Shown in pieces: positions 24,878 through 33,492 of a DNA stretch of 64,000 nucleotides (its first letter is position 1; every line of letters begins with the position of its first letter). Origin of the DNA: JASLBX01 sp036374175 (GTDB lineage: Bacteria; Actinomycetota; Actinomycetes; Jiangellales; Jiangellaceae); assembly GCA_036374175.1 (NCBI GenBank), contig DASUUH010000025.1, forward strand, positions 12,673-76,672, read 5' to 3'. Below the pieces are notes generated by a model that did no database searches, was not told where the DNA came from, and saw nothing but the letters and a program-made list of their open reading frames with translations. The translations under genes were made by a program, and so were the position numbers.

Positions 24878-26377
24878 TCAGGTGAGCTTCTCGAGCAGGA
24901 GTTCCCTGACCCGGCCGGCGTCGGCTTGACCGCGAGTTGCCTTCATGACTGCGCCCACGAGTGGCCCGATCGCCTTGAGGTTGCCCGCCCGCACCTTGTC
25001 CGCCACATCCGGCATGGCCGCGACGGTCTCATCGACAGCGGCATTCAGTGTCGAGTCGTCCGACACCAGGGCCAACCCGCGCGCGACGATCACCTCCTCC
25101 GGACTCCCCTCACCGGCCAGCACACCTTCGAAGACCTGACGGGCCAGCTTGTCGTTGAGAGTGCCCTCGGCGATCAGCGCGTCGACTCGGGCAACGTCGG
25201 CGGGCATCACCCCTACGGCGTCCAGTTCGACACCACGCTCGTTGGCCGTCCGGGCGAGTTCACCCAACCACCACTTCTTGGCGCCGGCGGGCGACGCACC
25301 AGCGGCGACGGTCGCCTCAATGAGGTCGAGTGCTCCGATGTTGACGATGTCGCGCAACTCGAGGTCGGTAAAGCCCCACTCGGCTTGCAACCGCGCCCGG
25401 CGCTCGGTAGGCGAGTCCGGCAGAGTCGTCCGCAACTGCTCGACCCATTCCCGCGAGGGTGCAAGTGGTACGAGGTCGGGTTCAGGGAAGTACCGGTAGT
25501 CCTCGGCTTCCTCCTTGGACCGGCCGGACGTGGTCTCGCCAGTGTCTTCGTGCCAGTGCCGGGTCTCCTGGATGACCCGCTCCCCCGCGTCCAGCACGGC
25601 AGCCTGCCGCCGGATCTCGTACGTCACTGCGCGCTCCACCGAGCGCAGCGAGTTGACGTTCTTCGTCTCGCTTCGGGTACCGAACGTCGTCGATCCAACG
25701 GGCTTGAGCGACACGTTGGCGTCACACCGCAACTGGCCGCGCTCCATCCGGGCCTCGGACACGTCCAGTGCCCTGACCAGCTCGCGCAGATGAGCGACAT
25801 ACACACGGGCCAGCGCCGGCGCCACCACCGCCGGCACCTCGATCGGTTTGGTGACGATCTCGATCAGCGGGATACCCGACCGGTTGTAGTCGAGCAAGGC
25901 GTAGTCGGCGCCGTGAATTCGGCCGGTCGCCCCGCCGACGTGCGACGACTTGCCGGTGTCCTCCTCCATGTGCGCCCGCTCGATCCCGATGCGGTATGTC
26001 TCGCCGTCGAGAACCACTTCGGTCCAGCCGTCGAAGGCGATCGGTTCGTCGTACTGCGAGATCTGGAAGTCCTTCGGCATGTCCGGGTAGAAGTAGTTCT
26101 TCCGGGCGAACCGGCACCACTCCGCGATCTGGCAGTTCAGCGCCAGCCCGATCCGGATGGCCGATTCGACGGCCTCCCGGTTCACCACCGGCAACGACCC
26201 CGGCAGGCCCAAGCACACCGGGCACACCTGGGTGTTCGGCGGCGCGCCGAACTCGGTCCGGCAGCCACAGAACATCTTGGTCTCGGTACCCAGCTCGACA
26301 TGGACCTCCAGGCCCATAACCGGGTCGTACCGCGTGATCGCCTCGTCGAACGACGGCAGCGCGGTCATCGTCGTCAT
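24878..26377 (-). CDS. gatB: Aspartyl/glutamyl-tRNA amidotransferase subunit B GatB
   Basis: Subunit B of GatCAB, which activates the misacylated Glu-tRNA(Gln) or Asp-tRNA(Asn) and transfers ammonia from GatA. The 499-residue product has the cradle-domain marks VMGLEVHVELGTETKMFCGC, PNTQVCPVCLGLPG with zinc-type cysteines, and YSRSGIPLIE-like DYNRSGIPLIEIVTKP, then the YqeY-like tail ending in the KATRGQADAGRVRELL tRNA-binding end. The ATG at 26377 is chosen; one three codons later is possible. It is last in the gatC-gatA-small ORF-gatB cluster. Confidence 0.96.
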   Translation of the reverse strand: MTTMTALPSFDEAITRYDPVMGLEVHVELGTETKMFCGCRTEFGAPPNTQVCPVCLGLPGSLPVVNREAVESAIRIGLALNCQIAEWCRFARKNYFYPDMPKDFQISQYDEPIAFDGWTEVVLDGETYRIGIERAHMEEDTGKSSHVGGATGRIHGADYALLDYNRSGIPLIEIVTKPIEVPAVVAPALARVYVAHLRELVRALDVSEARMERGQLRCDANVSLKPVGSTTFGTRSETKNVNSLRSVERAVTYEIRRQAAVLDAGERVIQETRHWHEDTGETTSGRSKEEAEDYRYFPEPDLVPLAPSREWVEQLRTTLPDSPTERRARLQAEWGFTDLELRDIVNIGALDLIEATVAAGASPAGAKKWWLGELARTANERGVELDAVGVMPADVARVDALIAEGTLNDKLARQVFEGVLAGEGSPEEVIVARGLALVSDDSTLNAAVDETVAAMPDVADKVRAGNLKAIGPLVGAVMKATRGQADAGRVRELLLEKLT

Positions 26378-26381
26378 TGCA

Positions 26382-26594
26382 TCAATCCTCGAGATCCAGC
26401 GCTGCCTTGGCGCTGCGCTGCTGCTTGACTTCACGCACGATCAGCAAGATCGTGGTCAGGACGGTCAACGCACGCACCGCTGCGTCGAGCAGCTTCAGTT
26501 TGTCGTTCTGGGCGCGAGCCTGGCGCAACGACCTCCACGCGCCGCCGACTGCCATCGCCTGCCCGGCGAGCCGTACCAATGTTCGGGGATCCAC
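26382..26594 (-). CDS. Small conserved-looking protein between gatA and gatB
   Basis: A 70-residue basic protein (start MDPRTLVRLAGQAM) whose ATG touches the gatA stop and whose stop lies 4 bases before the gatB start, so it is embedded in the gat operon. It has a mildly hydrophobic middle (AAVRALTVLTTILLIV), possibly one membrane-associated helix, flanked by charged segments. I do not recognise a family. Tight spacing and unbroken frame support a real gene; the role is unknown. Confidence 0.65.
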   Translation of the reverse strand: MDPRTLVRLAGQAMAVGGAWRSLRQARAQNDKLKLLDAAVRALTVLTTILLIVREVKQQRSAKAALDLED

Positions 26595-28109
26595 TTACGC
26601 CACCTCCAGGTCGGGTACCTGGTTGAGCAGCGGACCACCCCACGCGGACGCGAAGGCTTGCTCGACCGCAGCGCCGATGCGGTACAGCCGGTCGTCGGCC
26701 AGTACCGGGGCCATCACGTGCAGGCCCACCGGCAGACCGTCTTCGTCCGCAAGCCCACACGGGAATGACGCCGACGCGTTGCCCGCCAGGTTCGATGGGA
26801 TCGTGCACAGGTCGGCCATGTACATGGCCAGCGGGTCGTCCACGCGCTCACCGATTGGGAAGGCCGTCGTGGGAGTGGTCGGTGACACGAGCACGTCGAC
26901 CCGCTTGAACGCGGCTTCGAAGTCGCGGCTCACCAGGGTTCGCACCTTTTGTGCTTGCCCGTAATACGCGTCGTAGTAACCGCTCGACAATGCATACGTG
27001 CCCAGCATGATGCGGCGTTTGGCCTCGGCGCCGAATCCCTGTCCCCTGGTGAGATTCATGACCTCCTCGGCGCTGCGGACGCCGTCGTCGCCCACCCGGA
27101 GCCCGTAGCGCATCGCATCGAACCGCGCAAGGTTGGACGACACCTCACTGGGCAGGATCAAGTAGTACGCCGGCAGCGCGTATACGAAGTGCGGGCAGGA
27201 GACCTCGACCACCTCTGCGCCGAGCTTGGCCAGCCACTCCACGGCGTCGCCGAACCGCGCAAGGACGCCTGGCTGGTAACCCTCGCCGGCGAACTCCTTG
27301 ACGACACCAATGCGAACGCCGGACAAGTCACCGTCAGCACCACGCCTGGCCGCCGCGACCACGTCGGGCACCGGCTCGTCGATGCTTGTCGAATCCATCG
27401 GATCGTGCCCGGCGATCACCGAATGCAGCAGCGCCGCGTCCAGCACGGTTCGCGCACACGGCCCGCCCTGGTCCAGGCTGGAGGCGCAGGCCACCAGCCC
27501 GTACCGGCTGACTCCGCCATAGGTGGGTTTGACCCCCACCGTGCCGGTGACGGCGGCCGGCTGCCGAATCGACCCGCCGGTGTCGGTGCCGATCGCCAAT
27601 GGCGCCTGATACGACGCCAAGCTGGCGCTCGACCCGCCACCTGAGCCGCCGGGAATCCTGGTGAGGTCCCACGGGTTGCGCGTGGGCCCGAATGCCGAGT
27701 TCTCCGTCGACGAACCCATGGCGAACTCGTCCAGGTTGGTCTTGCCCAGGATGACCACGCCGGCCTCCCGCAGCCGACGAGTCACGGTCGCGTCGTACGG
27801 GGGCCGCCACCCCTCCAAGATCTTCGAACCACACGTCGTCGGCATGTCGGCGGTGGTGAACACGTCCTTGAGCGCGAGCGGAACCCCGGCCAGCGGGCCC
27901 AGCTGATCGCCGGCCGATCGGCGTTCATCTACCGAGCGCGCTGCGGCGAGCGCGCCCTCAGTGTTGACGTACAAGAACGCATGAACCTTGCCGTCCACGG
28001 CGGCGATCCGGTCGAGATGCGCCTGGGCGATCTCCACGGCACTCACCTCGCCGCGCACCATGAGACCGGCCAGGTCGGCGGCGGTCATTCGGGTGAGTTC
28101 GGCGCTCAC
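26595..28109 (-). CDS. gatA: Aspartyl/glutamyl-tRNA amidotransferase subunit A GatA
   Basis: Glutaminase/amidase subunit of GatCAB, releasing ammonia from glutamine. The 504-residue protein carries the amidase signature with its Ser-cisSer-Lys triad: Lys in PLALKDVF, the glycine-rich GGSGGGSSASLAS, and the nucleophile region IGTDTGGSIRQPAA. The GTG start overlaps the gatC stop (GTGA), so the subunits are translationally coupled. gatB follows after the 70-residue ORF. Confidence 0.97.
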   Translation of the reverse strand: MSAELTRMTAADLAGLMVRGEVSAVEIAQAHLDRIAAVDGKVHAFLYVNTEGALAAARSVDERRSAGDQLGPLAGVPLALKDVFTTADMPTTCGSKILEGWRPPYDATVTRRLREAGVVILGKTNLDEFAMGSSTENSAFGPTRNPWDLTRIPGGSGGGSSASLASYQAPLAIGTDTGGSIRQPAAVTGTVGVKPTYGGVSRYGLVACASSLDQGGPCARTVLDAALLHSVIAGHDPMDSTSIDEPVPDVVAAARRGADGDLSGVRIGVVKEFAGEGYQPGVLARFGDAVEWLAKLGAEVVEVSCPHFVYALPAYYLILPSEVSSNLARFDAMRYGLRVGDDGVRSAEEVMNLTRGQGFGAEAKRRIMLGTYALSSGYYDAYYGQAQKVRTLVSRDFEAAFKRVDVLVSPTTPTTAFPIGERVDDPLAMYMADLCTIPSNLAGNASASFPCGLADEDGLPVGLHVMAPVLADDRLYRIGAAVEQAFASAWGGPLLNQVPDLEVA

Positions 28110-28405
28110 GCTTCCTCCCCCAGTATCTTCGGGACGCGGAACCGGCCGTCCTCCGCATCGGGTGCCTGGTCAAGCGCCTGCTCCTGGGTCAGGCCAGGAC
28201 GCGGAACGTCGTCGCGGAACACGTTGGTCATCGGCAGCGCGTGGGACGTCGGAGGGATATCGTCGGCGGCCACCTCGGACACCTTGGCGACGAAGCCCGC
28301 GATGGCGTCAAGCTGGCCGGCCAGATGGTCAAGCTCGTCGGGTGCGAGGTCGAGGCGTGCGAGCCGCGCCAAGTGCGCGGCCTCATCACGGCTGATCGAG
28401 GACAT
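28106..28405 (-). CDS. gatC: Aspartyl/glutamyl-tRNA amidotransferase subunit C GatC
   Basis: Small GatCAB subunit that wraps around GatA and GatB. The 99-residue product starts MSSISRDEAAHLARLARLDL and has the FVAKVSEVAADDIPPTSH linker and the C-terminal FRVPKILGEE motif, all typical. The ATG at 28405 is chosen; the longer open frame upstream adds a basic tail absent from the family. It is the first gene of the gat operon. Confidence 0.96.
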   Translation of the reverse strand: MSSISRDEAAHLARLARLDLAPDELDHLAGQLDAIAGFVAKVSEVAADDIPPTSHALPMTNVFRDDVPRPGLTQEQALDQAPDAEDGRFRVPKILGEEA

Positions 28406-28523
28406 GCGTGATCGGGCTCCTTGGGCCGTAGTCGGCAACTGAACGATCCTACGGCGTCCAGGCCGTGACGCGCGCACCGAATACTGCCCCGTACACCAGA
28501 GTCACCACTTGCCAGGCGAGCAA

Positions 28524-28550
28524 TCGCGATATATCGTCAACTTATCGCGA
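28524..28550. promoter_or_regulatory. Palindromic operator upstream of the PadR gene
   Basis: Perfect 8-base arms TCGCGATA (28524-28531) and TATCGCGA (28543-28550) flank an 11-base AT-rich centre that itself begins TATCG. The element ends 18 bases before the PadR start codon. PadR proteins commonly autoregulate through such sites, and the TATCGCGATA-type core is familiar from actinobacterial PadR genes. Binding is inferred. Confidence 0.72.
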
Positions 28551-28568
28551 CTGGCACGGGAGTTGGTT

Positions 28569-29201
28569 ATGCACGGAACGCACTGGCGAGGACGGGGCGG
28601 ACACGGGTTCGGCCCATGGATGATGTTCGGGCCGTGGTCCGGCGGCAAGGCGCCGTGGGGTGCGCCGCCGTGGGCAGGCATGCCAGGGGGTCCGGGCGGG
28701 TGGCGTGGGCCACGCGCGAGGCGCGGCGACGTCCGGGCGGCGATCCTTGCGGTACTGGCCGAGCGTCCCGCCAACGGGTACCAGATCATCCAGGAGATCG
28801 CCGACCGCAGCGAGGGTATGTGGCGGCCCAGCCCGGGCTCGATCTACCCGACGCTGCAGCAACTCGAGGACGAAGGCCTGGTCCGCGCCGCCGACGAGGG
28901 CGGGCGCAAGGTGTTTCACTTGACCGATGAAGGCCGCCGCTACGTCGCCGCCCACGCCGACGAGGTCTCCGCACCGTGGGCCGCGATGACTGCTTCGGAG
29001 GACGACGACGAGCATGATCTCAAGCCGCTGATCGGCCAGACCGCCGCTGCGCTGTGGCAAATCCTGGCCACCGGCAGCCCCGACCAGCAGGCCCGAGCCC
29101 GCGCGGTGCTGTCGGCAACCCGACGTAAGCTGTACGGCATCCTCGCCCAGGGTGATGACACCGATCCGCTCGACGACTTCGACGCAGGTGAGCCGGCATG
29201 A
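28569..29201 (+). CDS. PadR-family transcriptional regulator
   Basis: A 210-residue regulator. The first 50 residues are Gly/Trp/Pro-rich and low complexity. The PadR winged helix follows (DVRAAILAVLAERPANGYQI, then PSPGSIYPTLQQLEDEGLV, residues about 54-110), and then a helical effector/dimerisation tail. The ATG at 28569 has CGGGAG upstream. It overlaps the DUF1707 gene by four bases (ATGA), so the two form an operon, probably self-controlled through the palindrome at 28524-28550. Confidence 0.93.
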   Translation: MHGTHWRGRGGHGFGPWMMFGPWSGGKAPWGAPPWAGMPGGPGGWRGPRARRGDVRAAILAVLAERPANGYQIIQEIADRSEGMWRPSPGSIYPTLQQLEDEGLVRAADEGGRKVFHLTDEGRRYVAAHADEVSAPWAAMTASEDDDEHDLKPLIGQTAAALWQILATGSPDQQARARAVLSATRRKLYGILAQGDDTDPLDDFDAGEPA

Positions 29202-29629
29202 CACAGATTCGCATAGGCGATGCCGAGCGGGACTCGGCAGCCGCCGCGCTCGGAGAGCACTACGCCGCCGGCCGGTTGACCAAGGACGAGCACGACGAAC
29301 GCATCGACCGCGTGTGGTCGGCCAAGTACGAGGCTGACCTGGCACCGCTGTTCAGCGATCTGCCGCGCAAAAGTGCGCTGACCACACCGGCGCGCGGCGC
29401 AGTCCGCGTCGGAGGTAATCAGCCAACCAGTCAAGCCCGCCGGCCCGGCCCGCCACCGGGCTTTCATCCGTTGATGATGCTCGGCCCGATCGCAATAGCG
29501 GCCATCATCGTCACCGCGGTTGTCGCCGGGAACGCGCCATGGCTCTTCCTGTTGTTCTTCCTCTGGTGCTTCGGCGGACTGGGTGGACGCCGCCGGCGGC
29601 AGCACTGGGCGCACACCAGATCGGGTTAG
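29198..29629 (+). CDS. DUF1707 (SHOCT-like) membrane protein
   Basis: A 143-residue protein with the N-terminal DUF1707 domain (IRIGDAERDSAAAALGEHYA, then GRLTKDEHDERIDRVWSAKY, residues about 3-50), a Pro/Gly-rich linker, and two closely spaced hydrophobic segments (IAIAAIIVTAVVAG and WLFLLFFLWCFGG) before a basic tail. Its start overlaps the PadR stop. The pairing with PadR suggests a role in envelope stress sensing, but no activity is known. Confidence 0.88.
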   Translation: MTQIRIGDAERDSAAAALGEHYAAGRLTKDEHDERIDRVWSAKYEADLAPLFSDLPRKSALTTPARGAVRVGGNQPTSQARRPGPPPGFHPLMMLGPIAIAAIIVTAVVAGNAPWLFLLFFLWCFGGLGGRRRRQHWAHTRSG

Positions 29630-29716
29630 CCCCACCCGCCACCTACCGCTGGCCCGAGCGCACAGACGCCCGGTGGCTGCGATGTACCCCGCCGCGCCGA
29701 CGACGATCGTCGAGGC

Positions 29717-30811
29717 ATGGCGACTGCGCTCCTTGAGGTCGGAACCCGCCCCTGGCGATCCCGCGACTCCGGCCGGCTACCACGTGACAATTTCATCGAC
29801 CTGTTGCGTGCAGCGTCGATCGTAACGATCGTCGGCCTGCACTGGCTGATGCCGGTGATCTCCTATGACGATGGCGTCCTATCGACGGCGAACGCGCTGG
29901 CCACCGGAGGCGGATGAGCGATCACATGGGTCGCGCAGGTCATGCCGTTGATCTTCTTCGCCGGAGGCGCCGCGGCCGCCATGAGTCTCGATGCCCGGCG
30001 TCGCCGGCACGGGCCCGGTGTCGAGGCCCGGTGGATCGCCGACCGGCTGCAGCGTCTCGGCGCGCCGGTAATACCGCTGGCCGTGAGCGCGATCGCCGTG
30101 GACCTCGTTCGATTCGGTTGGTTCGGCGGAGTCACGTGGCCCGGTTACGCGAACGTGCTGTTGGTGTGGGGCACGATCTACCTGGCCGGCATCCACTACG
30201 GCCGAGGACACCGGCCGGGCCCGCCCCAGGCAACGGTTTGCGCTGTCGGCGGGCTCCTGGCCACGGGCCTCGCCGTCGTGACCGGCCCCTACCCGGCCAG
30301 CATGATCGGCATGCCCGAGTCCGGCGTGTCGAACATGAACCCGCCGACAGCGGTGTTGCTTGGCGTGGCGGTCATTCAGCTAGGCGTGGTGATGGCGGCC
30401 CGGCGATGGCTGATCGGCTGGGCATCACGGGCACCAGTGACCGCTCTGCTCGGCTGGATCTCCCAGCGGACGATGACGATCTACCTCTGGCATACGCCGA
30501 CCCTGGTCGCCGTCGCCGGAGTCGCGGTCATGTGCTTCGACTACGCCACTGCTGAACCGTTCAGCTCAGCGTGGCGAAGCGCCCTGCCGGCCTGGCTGGC
30601 GCTGCTCACCGGCACGCTTGCGGTATTGGCGCGCTTCGCACACCGCTTCGAGCAACCTGGGGTAGCAGTTCGGTCCCGACTCGGTCGGCCGGGCGCCGCG
30701 GCCGCTGCGGTATTGACCGGAACCGGGTTGCTCGTACTGACCGCGGTGGGCTTCAATCCGGCGGCCGGTGGGTGGCCCCTCACCGGCGCTGGTGTGCTGG
30801 TGCTGGGGTAG
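29717..30811 (+). pseudogene. Acyltransferase-3-family membrane protein interrupted by an in-frame TGA
   Basis: Codons from the ATG at 29717 read an acyltransferase-3 N-terminus (NFIDLLRAASIVTIVGLHWL), then TGA at 29915-29917, then continue in the same frame with AITWVAQVMPLIFFAGGAAA and several membrane helices to 30811. Across the TGA the product would be about 364 residues, close to family length. At this position relatives usually have Trp, so a TGG-to-TGA change would explain it. The TGA could be a nonsense mutation or a base error. An internal ATG at 29942 could give a truncated protein without the catalytic N-terminus. Confidence 0.75.
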
Positions 30812-30881
30812 GGCTAGCCTCAGGTCGCATCGACCGGCCCGCTGGCTGGGCGCCCGCGACGCAGAACGGGAGGCTTGCGGT

Positions 30882-32103
30882 ATGACACAGCTCAGCCCCG
30901 TTCCAGCCCCGCACCTCGACGGCGGCCATGCCACACCGGCACCGCGAGTGAGTTGGTCGCAACTGCGGCGTGATCTGGCCTTTCTGATCGTCAACCTACC
31001 GATTGCGATCGCAGCTTTCGTCGTGGCCGTGACCGGCTTGGCAGTCGGTGTCTCCCTCCTGATCATTTGGGTCGGCATACCCATCTTGGTACTGACGCTC
31101 GGAATCGCGCGCGGCTTCGCCGAACTCGAGCGGGCTCGTATCCGCAGCTGCGAGCAGCGCCCGCTACCGCCGGTGTATTACCGGAACCACGACGGCAACC
31201 TGGGCCGTCGGCTGCTCGCGGTCCTTGGCGATCCGCAGTACTGGCGTGATCTTGCCCATGCCATCGTCGCGTTCCCCATACGCATCTTCACCTGGGTTGT
31301 CACGGTGACGTGGATCGCGACCGCGGTCGGTGGCATCGCGTACATCACCTACGGCTGGGCACTGGAACGAATCCCCGACAACCAGACGCTGTGGGAATTG
31401 ATCGGCATCGAATCGGAAACGTTCGGTGTCTTCGCCAATGTCGCGCTCGGACTCATCTTTCTAGCCACCCTGCCGTACGTGGCCCGCGGCCTTGCGACAG
31501 CCGAAGCGGTGCTGGGCCGGGCAATGCTCACCAACCCCGGCGCGGCCGAAAATGCGGCGCTTCGAGCCCGCGCCGAGCAACCGCACGTGAGCCGGGCCGC
31601 GGCCGTGGAAGCCGAGGCGGTCACACTCCGCCGAGTCGAACGCGACATTCACGACGGCCCGCAGCAGCGGCTCGTTCGGTTGACCATGGATCACGAGGCG
31701 GCCCAGCGCCAGCTGGCCGACGACCCAGCCGCCGCCCGGCCGCTGGTCGACGGGGCGCTCGCGCAGACTCAGGAGGCGCTGGCCGAGCTACGCGCATTGT
31801 CCCGGGGCATCGCGCCCCCGATCCTGGCCGACCGTGGCTTGCCGGCCTCCCTGGCCGCGGCGGCAGCGCGCTGCCCGATTCCAGTCGATCTCGACGTCGC
31901 CCTCGGTCACTGTGTCGGTCGTCCGGATGGGCGGCGTCCTGCACGTGCAGGTCTCCGACGACGGCATGGGTGGCGCCCATCTGGGCAAGGGACATGGGCT
32001 GGCGGGGTTGGCCGACCGGCTGGCTGGAATCGACGGCACGCTCGACGTGCACAGCCCGGCAGGCGGTGGCACGGTCGTCACCGCGCAGATTCCGGCAGCG
32101 TGA
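30882..32103 (+). pseudogene. Sensor histidine kinase (Sensor domain, HisKA_3) with internal deletion/frameshift
   Basis: From the ATG at 30882 the frame encodes a membrane sensor domain (RDLAFLIVNLPIAIAAFVVA and further helices), then the dimerisation/phosphoacceptor block VERDIHDGPQQRLVRL with its histidine. After PVDLDVA, near 31890-31915, the frame is lost. The other +frame resumes the kinase C-terminus with LHVQVSDDGMGGAHLGKGHG and GLAGLADRLAGIDGTLDV, ending at 32103. The ATPase N-box segment (about 40 residues) between these parts is absent. A deletion that shifts frame accounts for this. The original frame runs to 32123 as nonsense. A working kinase cannot result. Confidence 0.85.
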
Positions 32104-32190
32104 GGGCAAGACGGCCCGCGTAAAGGTGTGGCGATATCCAGATTCGCGGCGCAGACTGGAACAGAGAGGACCCACCAAAGGGGTACTGAC

Positions 32191-32883
32191 ATGTCTGTGG
32201 ATATGACCGCTGTGCCGGATGCGCTGCCCGTTCTCTCCCGCGGCAAGCACCGCAACCCGAAGAAGGGCGCGTGCTTCATGGAACTCGCGTCCTACCTCGC
32301 CGGGGAGCGCTGGAGCGACCATCCCAGCTGCACGCATCCGCTGCTCGCGACGATGGCGCGGCTCGTTAATGACTTCACGTCGGACGACGCCCGGCCCCCG
32401 CTCGCCCAGCTGATCCCGTCGGTGATCGGGTTGACCAGCGACGATCTGAGACTGGATGCGACCATCGCGCTGCGGGCGGCGCGTACCGCGTTGCCGGTGG
32501 CGTCCGCGGAACGCCAGCGCGTGCTGGCCGTGGCCATCCTGACGGCCGAGCGGGTGCTCGCCGAGCTCGACGGCCGGCCGCTTGACGAGGTCTCCCAGAC
32601 CAGTCAGAAGGCGCTTGACGAGGTGCCGCACGCTACCAAGTGGGCCTACCGGTTCACCCGCGGCATGCGGATCTCGACCAAGGGATTCCGCCGGCACGCC
32701 GCGCCGAGCGCTGTCCGGTGCGCGGTCCAGGGCATCGCCCGGGCATGCATCTCAGATCCCGACACGATGATGTACGAACTGCTCGCCAGCACCATCGACG
32801 ACTGCGCCACGCGGTTGCGGGGCCGACCGTCCGAAGAGATCGACCCCGCTCGGTGGGTTGAAGCCTGCGAGTTAACTCGCTGA
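32191..32883 (+). CDS. Conserved-looking protein of unknown function
   Basis: A 230-residue soluble protein beginning MSVDMTAVPDALPVLSRGKH, with a distinctive KKGACFMELASYLAGERWSD segment near residue 30, then HPLLATMARLVND. The C-terminal half is helical with several cysteines (VRCAVQGIARACISD, DDCATRLRGR). No catalytic motif is recognised. The ATG at 32191 has AAAGGGG upstream and is preferred to a longer frame from 32128 that overlaps no promoter logic. The gene is intact despite lying between remnants of a two-component system, and converges on hsp20 with 4 bases between stops. Confidence 0.8.
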   Translation: MSVDMTAVPDALPVLSRGKHRNPKKGACFMELASYLAGERWSDHPSCTHPLLATMARLVNDFTSDDARPPLAQLIPSVIGLTSDDLRLDATIALRAARTALPVASAERQRVLAVAILTAERVLAELDGRPLDEVSQTSQKALDEVPHATKWAYRFTRGMRISTKGFRRHAAPSAVRCAVQGIARACISDPDTMMYELLASTIDDCATRLRGRPSEEIDPARWVEACELTR

Positions 32884-32887
32884 GGCG

Positions 32888-33340
32888 TTAGGCGGCCTTG
32901 AGCTCGCCCGCTGCGGAGGCGTCGGTCACCGGAATCCGCTTAGGCGTCGAGCCCGCGTAGGCGCCGGCGACCTTGACGGTCAGCACGCCGGCCTCGTACG
33001 TGGCCGTCAGATCAGCGTCGGTGACGTGCTGTGGCAGCTGGAACGTCCGGCGGAACGAACCGTACCGCACCTCGCGCAGCTGCCGGCCGTTGTCCTGCTC
33101 CGACCGCTCGTCGCGGCGCTCACCCTTGATCACAAGCGTGCCGTTCTGAACCTCGACCGTGACGTCCTTGTCGGGGTCGATGCCGGGCAGTTCCACCCGC
33201 ACGAACGCGTTCTCGCCATCGCGAACGACCTCGGCAAGCGGACGGAATCCCATGGTGGTCTGCGGCACCGCCATGGCGCGGAACAACGAGTCGAACTCGG
33301 CAAACGGGTCAACCCAACGGCGCAACGTCAAATTAGTCAT
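32888..33340 (-). CDS. Hsp20/alpha-crystallin small heat-shock protein
   Basis: A 150-residue ATP-independent holdase chaperone. The N-terminus has WVDPFAEFDSLFRAM. The alpha-crystallin domain runs from residue about 40 (FVRVELPGIDPDKDVTVEV, NGTLVIKGERRDE) to the conserved ATYEAGVLTVKV, with a C-terminal IPV motif (RIPVTD) used for oligomer assembly. The ATG at 33340 has GGAGGAG upstream. A HAIR operator 52 bases before the start indicates control by the heat-shock repressor HspR. Confidence 0.95.
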   Translation of the reverse strand: MTNLTLRRWVDPFAEFDSLFRAMAVPQTTMGFRPLAEVVRDGENAFVRVELPGIDPDKDVTVEVQNGTLVIKGERRDERSEQDNGRQLREVRYGSFRRTFQLPQHVTDADLTATYEAGVLTVKVAGAYAGSTPKRIPVTDASAAGELKAA

Positions 33341-33391
33341 GTGCTCCTCCTGGTCACATAGCAGCTGGTCAGCTGCTGACATCAGGCATAA

Positions 33392-33412
33392 CTTGAGTTG
33401 GGTCGGCTCAAT
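33392..33412 (-). promoter_or_regulatory. HAIR element (HspR operator) upstream of hsp20
   Basis: CTTGAGT, seven bases, then GCTCAAT. The HspR-associated inverted repeat consensus is CTTGAGT-N7-ACTCAAG, so the first arm is exact and the second matches at 5 of 7 positions with correct spacing. Its place 52 bases before the hsp20 start fits repression of a heat-shock promoter. Only one such site was seen in the window. hspR itself is not present. Confidence 0.75.
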
Positions 33413-33492
33413 TCCCACGCCCCCGTTCTCCCTTGGTGAAACGGTTCGATCACGTCCAGCCGCGAATCGCCGCACCCGATACCGTCGGGCCC

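Noticed and set aside
24926..26428. Open frame of 500 codons opposite gatB
   Set aside because: gatB is unambiguous; the opposite frame is a codon-bias artefact.
29915..29917. Selenocysteine at the acyltransferase TGA
   Set aside because: The family has no selenoprotein members I know of, relatives carry Trp there, and no SECIS-like hairpin directly follows; nonsense mutation is simpler.
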